Positions 8,970-17,267 of a stretch of 64,000 nucleotides of DNA are shown here, one piece after another. Both the position numbers and the translations under genes were made by a program. The DNA is from Roseobacter denitrificans OCh 114 (GTDB taxonomy: Bacteria; Pseudomonadota; Alphaproteobacteria; Rhodobacterales; Rhodobacteraceae): assembly GCF_000014045.1 (NCBI RefSeq), contig NC_008209.1, forward strand, positions 2,937,001-3,001,000. The letters are read 5' to 3'. Below the pieces are notes generated by a model, which ran no database searches, was not told the origin of the DNA, and saw nothing but the letters and a program-made list of their open reading frames with translations. How positions within the stretch are numbered: the first letter of the stretch is position 1; each line of letters opens with the position of its first letter.

Positions 8970-9755
8970 ACTGCACGGGACAAGATTGCGCGGCACATTT
9001 TTCCGAGCGGCCATCCGAATACTAACAAGGTTATGACTTCCCCCATGGCCCTCCTACCCAAGGGGCTGCCCCTCCTGCTTTGCGAAGCATTGATGGCTTC
9101 TTTCACGCGGTATCTGTCTGTTTTCCATGCGCTTCTCTGTCCCGCCCAGATTGCAGCGCAGCGATAGGGGGGGCCGTTCCTCACATGTAGGCAGGGATGC
9201 GTCATACTCGGCCATCACTGGGCGACACTATAGGACAGAGGGCGTGAACCCCGCGAGCCGAACGGCTCCACTCGAAGAGACGCGCCCTATCGCGCCACCT
9301 ATAGGATAGAAGGTCGTCGGGCGATCCTACCCGTTCGAGGATATCCCCCTGATATCGTGGGATAAATCACTCGCCCTCACCATAGGACAAGATGCAACCC
9401 AGTATCTGTCTGGCCAGATAATCAATCTTCTTCTATATTAAATCATTTATAATCAATAACTTATAATACATATTCAAAACCGATTGCCTTCCTGCCTCAT
9501 CTCAATCTTCGATGTATCCAGCTTATAAACAAACAATCCAAAACCAATATGATATCCACCTACATCCAAAAATATTTATATATTTCTGATACTTAAGATG
9601 ATACCATGGACAAAACCTTATCCGGCTACCCAAAAAGATACCTTTGACTTCTCCCAAACATCCGGGCTAAACAGTGGAACACAAAGTGAGACACACAAGC
9701 AACCTTCGCTCTTGTATGTCCAGTCAAGTCAACGACTTAGATTTGTGGTGGAGCC
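8970..9755. other. non-coding tail of the tRNA-Ser island
   Basis: Almost 0.8 kb with no convincing gene. Short open frames at 9127-9309 and 9598-9789 lack ribosome sites, and the second runs through the attachment repeat. The left part is GC-rich and contains three related motifs around CTATAGGA near 9228, 9299 and 9380. The right part, 9410-9600, is strongly AT-rich and poor in G, with no G at all from 9421 to 9480. It may hold excision-factor or integrase arm sites, a replication start or an RNA gene; none can be assigned. Confidence 0.6.
9228..9390. repeat. three dispersed CTATAGGA-type motifs
   Basis: CTATAGGACAGAG at 9228, CCTATAGGATAGA at 9298 and CCATAGGACAAGA at 9380 share the core C(T/C)ATAGGA(C/T)A, with offsets of 71 and 81 bp and the same orientation. 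The middle copy includes the 8-bp palindrome CCTATAGG. They resemble protein-binding arm sites or promoter copies of a mobile element. The function is not known. Confidence 0.45.
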
Positions 9756-9772
9756 TCCCTTCGTCTCCGCCA
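9756..9772 (+). repeat. attR, 17-bp direct repeat
   Basis: Exact copy of the tRNA-Ser 3' terminus (6115-6131) at the right end of the island. No other part of the tRNA is duplicated. Confidence 0.9.
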
Positions 9773-9828
9773 CCATGCTTGTGTATTGAAGACCGGTTGT
9801 TGCCAAAGCACCGTTTACTTTACGCGAT

Positions 9829-9871
9829 TAAAAAAGCATCGCCCCGGCAAACCACAAAACTTGTGTGGGGC
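9829..9871 (-). terminator. probable Rho-independent terminator of the rha operon
   Basis: Read leftward, GCCCC and GGGGC (with an inner CCACACAA/TTGTGG pairing) form a stem that is followed, after GATGC, by a run of six T. It lies about 140 bases downstream of the rhaK stop codon, between the operon and attR. Confidence 0.55.
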
Positions 9872-10010
9872 GGGAGCGTGTGGGTTGTTCCCGCTTTTCG
9901 TATTCCTCCAGAGCGTCTGACGAAATGCCCACGCTATCAAACATCCGGTACCGCACTGAAGTCGTCGATTGCAGGCAGCGTCATGCGGTTCAGGTTTTTC
10001 GCAAGACGCT

Positions 10011-11381
10011 TTAGGTGATCTGCTGGTGCCACTCTTTGGCGTAGGTTCGGTAGGCTTGTGCATCCTCCTCAGAGACGTTCGTTTGTGGCAGCGGCGGTGT
10101 TCGGTCAGAGCTGAAAAGGAGTGATGCACCCATGCTTGTTCCTGTCGCGGATTGGCTATGCAGAACCGCGCGACCTGTTGCGACTGACAGCATGGATTTG
10201 AATTCCCGGTTCTGGGCAAATGGGCCTTCGACGATGGTCACGCCCCTGGCCGCTATCAGCGCAAGGCAGGTGCTCGTCATCAGTGCAAGGTAAAATGACA
10301 ATGCCGCTGAACGCGGCCCGGTGCCGGGTGCGGGTTCAGGCCCGCTCCAGCGCATTTTGCGCCCCTGAAATGGCCCCGACGCGGGTTCCACGGCGGGCAG
10401 GATCATGACGGAGTCGGCCAGAACCTGCGCCACGTCCTGCGGTGTTGGTGGGCAGGGCTGACCCGCCTGAATGACTTCATGCTCCCGCCCTCCCATGAAG
10501 CGCGCGGAGGGAACGGGTTGGCCCATCGCATTCACGTTGACGAGCGTATCGCGCGTCGGGTCAAGGCCCGGCACCTTGCTTCCGACGGCCATGGCGACCA
10601 CCCAGGTGCCCGTTGAGACAACCGAAAACGGGGCCTCTTGGGTCAACAGATGCGGGTACAGCGACGCGTTGGAATCGTGAATACCCACGGTGACGGGCGT
10701 ATCCGCGGACAGCCCGGTGGCGGCGGCGACTTCCGGCAAGATGGACCCGAGAACATCAGCGCAATGCCGCACCGGAGCTAGCTTTTCCGCAATACCAAGC
10801 CTGTCGACCAGCGAAGAAAACCGACCCGTGACTGGTTCCCACAGGTCTGTATGGCACCCGATCGAGGTCACATCCCAGGCGAATTCCCCCGTGAGACGGT
10901 GGCCCCAGTACTGCGGATAGCCCACGATATGGCGCGTGCGATCACGCAAGCCCGGGTCTTGAGCGAATTGATAAAACAACTGCGCCCCCACATTCAGCCC
11001 GTTGGCAAGTCGCGCCGACCCGGTTTGCGCAAAAGGCGGACGGATCGCGTCATAGGCCTGCGCGATGTCAGCCGGGATCGGGTGCTCATAATCCAGCACC
11101 GGTGCCGCAAGGTCCCCTTGTGCGTCAAGCAGAACGACGCTGGCGCCGTGGGTGGAGATGGAAATCGCATCAATGCCATGTTCACCGTGCAGCACTTTGA
11201 GCGCAGCCAGCAGAAAATCCCAGTGCCCATCTGTATCGAAATGACGCCAGGGCGGGCCGGGCAATACCGTGTTGGGGCGCGTCAGCACGGCAATTTCCCG
11301 ATGGTTCTGCAGATCAACAAGCGCGAGTTTTGCGTTCGTTTTCCCGATGTCAATTACGGCAATGTGGCGCGGGTTTTTCAT
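10011..11381 (-). CDS. rhaK: FGGY-family L-rhamnulose kinase (RhaK type)
   Basis: 456 residues, the usual size for FGGY sugar kinases. It is expected to phosphorylate L-rhamnulose to L-rhamnulose 1-phosphate with ATP in the cytoplasm. The N-terminal ATPase-fold phosphate loop is [13 protein letters not shown] (residues 9-21). The second-domain ATP motif STGTWV lies near residue 240, and a C-terminal GTSMGASLL motif near 418. It is the last gene of the leftward operon and its ATG overlaps the rhaU stop by 4 bp (ATGA), indicating translational coupling. The assignment rests on this rhamnose-specific neighbourhood; the kinase family alone is broad. In Rhizobium leguminosarum the equivalent kinase is also needed for transport by the RhaSTPQ importer. 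Confidence 0.88.
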
Positions 11382-11695
11382 GGCATGTGAAACACAGGCG
11401 TCAGCGGGACCGCAATGGGTGCATCATCCGGCCCCGTCTCCATGATATCGGCCATATGCGCCCACCATTTCCGCATGATCGGGTGATCGGGAAGCGCCGC
11501 CATCCCATGGTCCTGCGGGCGGATCAGCACGCCGATCAGCACATGCGTATCCGGGTCCAGATGAATGGAGTAGTCAGAGATCTTGGCGGCCCGCAGCAGA
11601 TCGACCAACTCGGGCCAGATCTCATCATGGCGGCGCTGGTATTCCGCCTGCTTGCCGGGGTTGAGCCGCATCCTGAACACATAGCGTTCGCTCAT
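11378..11695 (-). CDS. rhaU: L-rhamnose mutarotase
   Basis: Small protein of 105 residues matching the RhaM/RhaU mutarotase family, which interconverts alpha- and beta-L-rhamnose so that the isomerase receives the right anomer. The diagnostic stretch is [20 protein letters not shown], followed by the PELVDLL helix and a C-terminal [10 protein letters not shown]. The start at 11695 (MSERYVF) overlaps the rhaQ stop by 4 bp; a longer frame from 11725 would overlap rhaQ further and is unlikely. It sits between the transporter and kinase genes, exactly as in the rhizobial rhaRSTPQUK operon. Confidence 0.93.
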
Positions 11696-12693
11696 GATTT
11701 GCCCCGCGATGCGAGCATGGTCCAAAGGCGCGGCAAGGCAATAACGCCAATCAACAGCAGACCGATAAAGATGGACATCACGATACCCGGCACGTTCAAC
11801 AAACCAAGCCCGAAGGTGACAAGCCCCATCACGAAGGCCGCGATCACCACACCCGGGATCGACCCCGAGCCCCCCAGAATGTTGACACCACCCAGCACAA
11901 CCATCGTGACGACCTCAAGCTCCATGCCCGTGGCAATACTGGGGCGGGTCGAGCCAAGCCGCGACGTCAGGCAGATCGCGGCGACACCCGACATCAGGCC
12001 AGTGAGCAGAAACAGAATGAATTTCACGCGCTGCACGCGGATGCCGCTGAACAGGGCCGCCGTGGGGTTGTTGCCGATGGCATAGACCGCGCGGCCAAAG
12101 TTCGTCTTGTGAAGCAGCACGCCATAGATCACCGCGATGATGACGAACAGCATCATCTCGACTGTAAAGACCCAATAGATGTACCCCTGCCCGAACCACG
12201 AAAAGCTTGCCGGGTAGCCGCGGAACGCATCATCGCCCAGAATGATGAAGCTGATACCGCGAAACAGGCTCATCGTGCCGATGGTGACGACGATGGAGGG
12301 CAGGCCAAGGATCGTGACGAAAAACCCGTTAAAAGCCCCACAGAGCAAACCGACCGACAGGCCGATGACGACCAGTTCCGGGGTGCCTGCGCCATATTGG
12401 GTCGCAAGCCCCATGGCGGTGCTGGCCAGCGCGATGATCGAGGCCACGGAAAGGTCAATTTCGCCCGCGATGATCAGCAAGGCCATGGCAAAGGCAATCA
12501 TCGCTTTCTCGGTGAAGTTGAAGGTCGCGTCGCTGAGGTTCCATGCGTTCAGAAAGTAGGGCGAGGCAAAACTGTTCACGATGAAAATCGCGATGGCGAC
12601 GGCGAGCAAAAGGGATTCCCAACTGCGCATTGTGCGGTACGCGCGGCTGTGCAGGCGATCGGGGATGTGGCGTTGTGCTGCGATATCGGTCAT
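11692..12693 (-). CDS. rhaQ: rhamnose ABC transporter permease RhaQ
   Basis: Inner-membrane permease of the RbsC/branched family, 333 residues with about 8-10 hydrophobic segments. It forms the rhamnose importer channel with RhaP, RhaT and RhaS. Family features include the [15 protein letters not shown] segment and the [18 protein letters not shown] segment near the middle, and [14 protein letters not shown] near the C-terminus. The ATG at 12693 overlaps the rhaP stop by 4 bp, which decides the start over a longer upstream extension in the same frame. Confidence 0.92.
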
Positions 12694-13670
12694 CGGGTCG
12701 CCTCCGCGTCCTTGAGGATGAGACGGCCTTTCTTGCGGCCGGATTGGGCGTTGAAAGCGACCGCAATCAGGATCGCGCTGCCGGAAATGGCCAGTTGCCA
12801 GAAGGGTGAGATATTGACGACGGGCAAGGCATTCTTGACGACCCCCAGAAACAGCGCGCCCAGAACCGCACCACCAACGGACCCTATGCCACCGGCGATG
12901 GAAATACCGCCAATGACACAGGCGGCCACAACTTCCAGCTCGAATCCGCCTGCGATATCGACATAGGCCACGGCATACCGCGCCACCCAAAGATACCCCG
13001 TAAGACCCGCAAGTGCGCCGGATATCACAAAGGCCTTGAACTGCGTTTTGCCGACATCAATCCCTGTATAGACCGCCGCGTGGGGGTTACCACCGACCGC
13101 AAAGATCGACCGGCCCAGAGCAGTGCGCGACATCATTACCGCAAAGACGATGACGCTCAGAACGGCACACCATGACAGAATGGGCAAACCAAGCACAGCG
13201 GCGCGTGGAAAACCCGTGAACCCTTCGCTCATCTCATGGGCGTTGACCCATTTTCCGTCCGAAATCAGGAAAATGATACCGCGAAAGATGGTCATCGTGC
13301 CCAGCGTCACGACGATGGGCGGGATCGCCAGTTTCCACACCAGCAGACCATTGATCGCCCCCATCGCACCGCCAAGGCAGATCGCGATGGCAATGATGAA
13401 AGGGATCGGCAGGCCGGGAAACGCGACGTTGATCATGGCGACGGCCATCCCCGTGAGGGCGAGGTTCGCAGCGACCGACAGATCAATACAGCGGGTGAGG
13501 ATGACCACCATCTGACCCAGCGCAAGGATGATCAGCGGTGCCGTATCGTTGAACACGTTCACAAGGTTGGAGGGGGCGACAAAACCTGAAAACCGCGAGG
13601 CGATCAGGATCAGCAACACGACAATCGCCGCGGCAAGAATGGTTTCGCGCACAGGGATGAAACGGCTCAT
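12690..13670 (-). CDS. rhaP: rhamnose ABC transporter permease RhaP
   Basis: 326-residue permease of the same family as RhaQ, the second membrane subunit of the importer. Recognisable segments are TRCIDLSVAANLALTGMAV, IPPIVVTLGTMTIFRGIIF and CVIGGISIAGGIGSVGGAVL. It ends in a basic tail. Its ATG overlaps the rhaT stop by 4 bp and its stop overlaps the rhaQ start by 4 bp, so rhaT, rhaP, rhaQ, rhaU and rhaK form one tightly coupled translational chain. Confidence 0.92.
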   Translation of the reverse strand: MSRFIPVRETILAAAIVVLLILIASRFSGFVAPSNLVNVFNDTAPLIILALGQMVVILTRCIDLSVAANLALTGMAVAMINVAFPGLPIPFIIAIAICLGGAMGAINGLLVWKLAIPPIVVTLGTMTIFRGIIFLISDGKWVNAHEMSEGFTGFPRAAVLGLPILSWCAVLSVIVFAVMMSRTALGRSIFAVGGNPHAAVYTGIDVGKTQFKAFVISGALAGLTGYLWVARYAVAYVDIAGGFELEVVAACVIGGISIAGGIGSVGGAVLGALFLGVVKNALPVVNISPFWQLAISGSAILIAVAFNAQSGRKKGRLILKDAEATR

Positions 13671-15202
13671 GCGGGGATGCTTTCTGGAGCGGGTGCAATG
13701 CCCGCGGCGTGGCGGACAAGGGTTTCTGGCGTCAGATCTTCGCCCTGCACCTCGGCGGCGATGCGACCCTCGCGCATCACGATCACACGATCGGACATGC
13801 CGATGACTTCGGGTATCTCGGAACTGACCATGATGACCGCGAGGCCTTGGCCTGCAAGCTCGGCCATGAACTCGTGCACCGCCGCCTTGGAGCCGATGTC
13901 GATGCCCTTGGTCGGTTCATCCAGAATGATGACCTGCGGCTGCGTGGCCAGCCACTTGGCAATGACGACTTTTTGCTGGTTGCCCCCCGACAGGTTGCCC
14001 ACATCCTGATCAAGGGCGGCGGCGCGCAGATCCAGCCGCTCGGCATAGTCGCGCGCCAGTTTGAATTCTTCGGCCATGCGCAAAAAGCCCGATTGCGACG
14101 TGCGGCCAAGTGAGGGCAAGGTGATGTTCTGAAAAATCGGCAACCCGATCACCACACCCTGCTTGCCGCGATCCTCGGGGACATAGACAATCCCGTTGTT
14201 TACGGCATCCGCAGGAGAGCGGATCACGCGAATGTCCCCATTGATCTTTGTCACCCCTTTGCTGGGCCGGGTGATGCCAAAGAGCGCTTGCATCAATTCG
14301 GAGCGCCCTGCCCCGACAAGCCCGTAAAACCCGAGGATTTCACCGCGTTTCAGCGTGAACCCGATACCGGCAAATTCCGTGGGATGCGCATAGCCTGCAA
14401 CTTGCAGCACCTCCTCGCCAAGCGCTGCCTGACGTTCGGGAAAGATGTGATCGACCGCCCGCCCCACCATCATTTTAACCAGCGCGTCCTGATCAATGTC
14501 ACTGATCAGGCCATCGCTGACAAAGGCCCCGTCGCGAAACACCGTGTAGCGGTCAGCAATGCGGAAAATCTCGTCGAATTTATGGCTGATGAACAGGATC
14601 GCCTTTCCCTGCGCTTTCAGGGTTTCGACCAGTTCATAAAGCTCTTCGATTTCCTTGTGGGACAGCGCTGCCGTCGGCTCGTCCATGATCACAACGCGGG
14701 CATCCACCGACAAGGCGCGGGCGATGGCCACCAGATGTTTATTCGCAATGCCCAGTTCGCGCAGATAGGCACCCGTGTCGAAAGGCGCACCGATCTCGTC
14801 CAGCAGTCCGCGCGCCTTGCGGTGCATCGCTGCCTTGTCGATCAAACCCCATTTTGTGCGCGGCGCGTGACCGATGAAGATGTTTTCAGCAACCGTAAGC
14901 TCATCAAACAACACCGTTTCCTGATGGATGGCCGTGATCCCTGCGGCGGAGGCGTCATTCGGAGTGTTCAGAATAACCGGCGCGCCCGCGATCCGGATGG
15001 TGCCCCCGTCCGGCTGATAAATTCCGGTCAGGATTTTGACGGTCGTGGATTTCCCCGCCCCGTTTTCGCCCACAAGGGCCGTGACCTGCCCGGGGTAAAG
15101 ATCAAGCCTGACCTGATCCAGCGCTTTGACCCCCGGAAACGTCTTGGTGATGGCATCCATGGATACCACGGGCACATCTGCAGATAGGGTGTGCTTTGAC
15201 AT
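13667..15202 (-). CDS. rhaT: rhamnose ABC transporter ATP-binding protein RhaT
   Basis: 511-residue sugar-importer ATPase with two fused nucleotide-binding domains (about 13-245 and 255-500), the RbsA/MglA architecture. Domain 1 has Walker A GENGAGKST and Walker B VVIMDEPTAALS. Domain 2 has the degenerate P-loop GLVGAGRSEL usual for this family, and retains signature LSGGNQQKV and Walker B VIILDEPTKGIDIG. The start at 15202 (MSKHTLS) is preferred over an upstream in-frame ATG that would run into the end of rhaS. It lies 49 bp downstream of rhaS and drives import of L-rhamnose. Confidence 0.93.
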   Translation of the reverse strand: MSKHTLSADVPVVSMDAITKTFPGVKALDQVRLDLYPGQVTALVGENGAGKSTTVKILTGIYQPDGGTIRIAGAPVILNTPNDASAAGITAIHQETVLFDELTVAENIFIGHAPRTKWGLIDKAAMHRKARGLLDEIGAPFDTGAYLRELGIANKHLVAIARALSVDARVVIMDEPTAALSHKEIEELYELVETLKAQGKAILFISHKFDEIFRIADRYTVFRDGAFVSDGLISDIDQDALVKMMVGRAVDHIFPERQAALGEEVLQVAGYAHPTEFAGIGFTLKRGEILGFYGLVGAGRSELMQALFGITRPSKGVTKINGDIRVIRSPADAVNNGIVYVPEDRGKQGVVIGLPIFQNITLPSLGRTSQSGFLRMAEEFKLARDYAERLDLRAAALDQDVGNLSGGNQQKVVIAKWLATQPQVIILDEPTKGIDIGSKAAVHEFMAELAGQGLAVIMVSSEIPEVIGMSDRVIVMREGRIAAEVQGEDLTPETLVRHAAGIAPAPESIPA

Positions 15203-15251
15203 GACGACACTCTTTTGGGGGCGTTGATAAAAGGGGCTGGTCCGGCGCAAA

Positions 15252-16244
15252 TTAGAAAATCGACTTGAACTGCTCGATGTTGCTGGCGTCATAGACGAAG
15301 GGATCGGCCATGGCGCCTTCGTTGTTTTCATCAAGCGTCAGGCTGCCCATGCGCCCCATGGGGATTTCGGCACCGGGCGCGGCCTCAACGCCGTTCTGGC
15401 TGAGTTCATAGGCAAGCATGGTCGCGGAATACCCCAGATCAATCGGGTTCCAAATGGCGAAAGATTGCGAGGCACCCGATTCAATCGCGCCGGCCATTTC
15501 GGATGGCAGGCCAAGGCCCGTGACATTCACCTGACCGACCTTGCCCGCATCCACAACGGCTTGCGCCGCAGCCACGATCCCGACGGATGTCGGCGCGATG
15601 ATGGCGTCCAGATCCGGATAGGATTGCATCAGGCCGGTCGCCTCGCGGTAGGATTTATCGGCAAGATCATCCCCGTATACCGTCGCGACAACTTCGATAT
15701 CCGGATAGTTGCCCATCACCTTGTTCATCTCCTCCATCCAGATGTTCTGGTTGGTGGATGTTGTGGTCGCAGAGAGCAAGGCAACCTCGCCGCCCTCTGG
15801 CAAATGATCCGCAGCCAGTTTGATGATCATATTGCCAATCAGCGCGTTGGACGATGGGTTGAGATGCAACTGACGCCCCTCTGGCGCCACACCGGAATCC
15901 CAGCTGATCACCGTGATCCCGCGCTGCATCGCGCGCTGAAGGGCGGGCACCAAAGCGTCCGTGTCATTTGAAGACACGGCAATGGCGTCGACCTGCTGGG
16001 CAATGAGCGAATTGATGACTTCGATCTGCCCTTCGGCGGTCGTGTCAGTGGGCCCTGTGTAGATGATTTCGACATTGCCAAGTTCTTCCGCAGCCTCCTG
16101 CGCACCTTCCGCAGCCGCTTCGAAAAAGCCGATACCCAGCGCCTTGACGACCAGCGCGATGCGCACGTCCTCTGCCAGCGCGGGGCTTGCGACCATCGTT
16201 CCTGCCAATGCAACGGATGCTGCTAGTTTCTTAAGTACACTCAT
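15252..16244 (-). CDS. rhaS: periplasmic rhamnose-binding protein RhaS
   Basis: 330-residue periplasmic binding protein of the ribose/autoinducer-binding family that captures L-rhamnose and delivers it to RhaPQT. The signal peptide (residues 1-24, ending SPALA) is cleaved before EDVRIALV. Family features are LIAQQVDAIAVSSNDTDAL, a GITVISWDSGV hinge segment and LDAIIAPTSVGIVAAAQ. A strong ribosome site (GGAGGAAACC) precedes the ATG. The gap to the rhaT gene is longer than elsewhere in the operon, consistent with the binding protein being made in excess. Confidence 0.92.
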   Translation of the reverse strand: MSVLKKLAASVALAGTMVASPALAEDVRIALVVKALGIGFFEAAAEGAQEAAEELGNVEIIYTGPTDTTAEGQIEVINSLIAQQVDAIAVSSNDTDALVPALQRAMQRGITVISWDSGVAPEGRQLHLNPSSNALIGNMIIKLAADHLPEGGEVALLSATTTSTNQNIWMEEMNKVMGNYPDIEVVATVYGDDLADKSYREATGLMQSYPDLDAIIAPTSVGIVAAAQAVVDAGKVGQVNVTGLGLPSEMAGAIESGASQSFAIWNPIDLGYSATMLAYELSQNGVEAAPGAEIPMGRMGSLTLDENNEGAMADPFVYDASNIEQFKSIF

Positions 16245-16268
16245 GGTTTCCTCCCTGGAGTGGTTACA

Positions 16269-17081
16269 TCAGGCGGGCAACTGCGCCACACCGTCTTTCT
16301 GCGCGATCCCGGACGGAACAACGATCAATGTGACATCCGCCGCGTCCAGCATGTTTGCCGTGCGATCATCCATGCGGTCATCGGTGATAAGCGTATCGAT
16401 CCGCTCCAACGGACACAGCACGAGGCTGGAGCGGTTTTCAAACTTCGTACTGTCCACCAGAACGATCAATTCATCCGCCTGCCCGATCAGTTTCTGCTCG
16501 GCCTGAATGAGCAGTGGGTCCTGCTCCATCAAGCCCAGCGGGCCGATGCCGGCGGCCCCCATAAACATCCGTTTGGCATAGAAGTTGCGCGTCACATCGT
16601 TCTCAAAAGGCGACAGGATGATGTTCTGTTCGCGGTAGATGATCCCGCCAGACAGCATCACAGTATTGGTGGAATTCTTCAACAGATGCTCGGCGATGGG
16701 AAAGGAGTTGGTGAACACCTGCATCCGACGCGAGGCCAGCGGGTGGACCATCTGGAAGGTGGTCGTCCCACCGTTGATGATGATCGGCTCACCATCCTCA
16801 CACAGATCAACCGCCGCCGCCGCGATGGCCTGCTTTTCAGCGCTGTTCAAGGTTTCGTTCACCGAAAACGGACGCCCCGCAAGGCCCACAAACGGCTTTG
16901 TCGCCAGCGCCTCGGCCCCGCCGCGCACACGACGCAAGCGCCCTTGCGCATCCAGCGTGTTGATATCGCGCCGCACCGTTGCCTCGGATGCGCCGGTCAG
17001 CGTGCACAAATCCACGACCGTCACAAGAGACCGGTCCTGAACGGCTGATAGGATTACGCGATGACGGTCTTTTTCGTGCAT
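16269..17081 (-). CDS. rhaR: DeoR-family rhamnose regulator RhaR
   Basis: 270-residue transcription factor, first gene of the leftward operon. An N-terminal DeoR helix-turn-helix (about residues 5-58, with VVDLCTLTGASEATVRRDIN and RLRRVRGGA) precedes a sugar-phosphate sensing domain with IINGGTTTFQMV, TNSFPIAEHL, MLSGGIIYREQ and LVDSTKFENRSSLV. The start at 17081 is chosen because AAAGGGGC lies just upstream; a TTG 24 bases earlier is in frame. It probably binds the TGATTG repeats in the shared region with rhaD and represses or activates both arms, likely sensing a pathway phosphate ester, as is usual for DeoR proteins. Confidence 0.9.
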   Translation of the reverse strand: MHEKDRHRVILSAVQDRSLVTVVDLCTLTGASEATVRRDINTLDAQGRLRRVRGGAEALATKPFVGLAGRPFSVNETLNSAEKQAIAAAAVDLCEDGEPIIINGGTTTFQMVHPLASRRMQVFTNSFPIAEHLLKNSTNTVMLSGGIIYREQNIILSPFENDVTRNFYAKRMFMGAAGIGPLGLMEQDPLLIQAEQKLIGQADELIVLVDSTKFENRSSLVLCPLERIDTLITDDRMDDRTANMLDAADVTLIVVPSGIAQKDGVAQLPA

Positions 17082-17127
17082 GGATGCCCCTTTGCTCGCC
17101 GTCAAGCTGACGCGAATCGCAGCGATG

Positions 17128-17200
17128 TGTCAATCAATATTTGTCATAATCAATCACTCTGCACCGCAGCATGATTGATTGTGATTGAAACTGATTGACA
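17128..17200. promoter_or_regulatory. operator cluster between rhaR and rhaD
   Basis: Nested inverted repeats built from CAATCA/TGATTG. TGTCAATCA (17128-17136) mirrors TGATTGACA (17192-17200), and AATCAATCA (17148-17156) mirrors TGATTGATT (17172-17180). A further GTGATTGAAA starts at 17181. The array lies in the 186-bp divergent region and is the probable binding region of RhaR, controlling both transcripts. Confidence 0.7.
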
Positions 17201-17267
17201 TAATTTCTGCGCTCGGCCACCGTAAGGCGCAGAAACACACTGACGTCCGGCGTCCATGGAGACTGCA

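Larger units (their letters stand above)
6115..9772 (+). mobile_element. 3.66-kb integrative island in tRNA-Ser(GCT)
   Basis: The last 17 bases of the tRNA gene, including CCA, are repeated exactly at 9756-9772. The two copies bracket a tyrosine integrase, an XRE-type repressor, two small exported proteins and a non-coding tail with short repeats and an AT-rich tract. This is the classic footprint of site-specific integration into a tRNA 3' end, where the attL copy restores the tRNA. No replication, packaging, conjugation or relaxase genes are present. It therefore looks like a minimal or satellite-type island, or a reduced remnant that still has its integrase and both ends. Confidence 0.9.

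Noticed and set aside
9127..9309. 60-codon frame in the non-coding part of the island
   Set aside because: No ribosome site, Arg-rich chance composition and overlap with the repeat motifs.
9598..9789. 63-codon frame crossing attR
   Set aside because: It runs through the attachment repeat, has no ribosome site and shows no family resemblance, so it would change on every excision.
14288..15187. 299-codon plus-strand frame opposite rhaT
   Set aside because: Antisense shadow of the double ATPase gene, which has all ABC motifs in the other strand.
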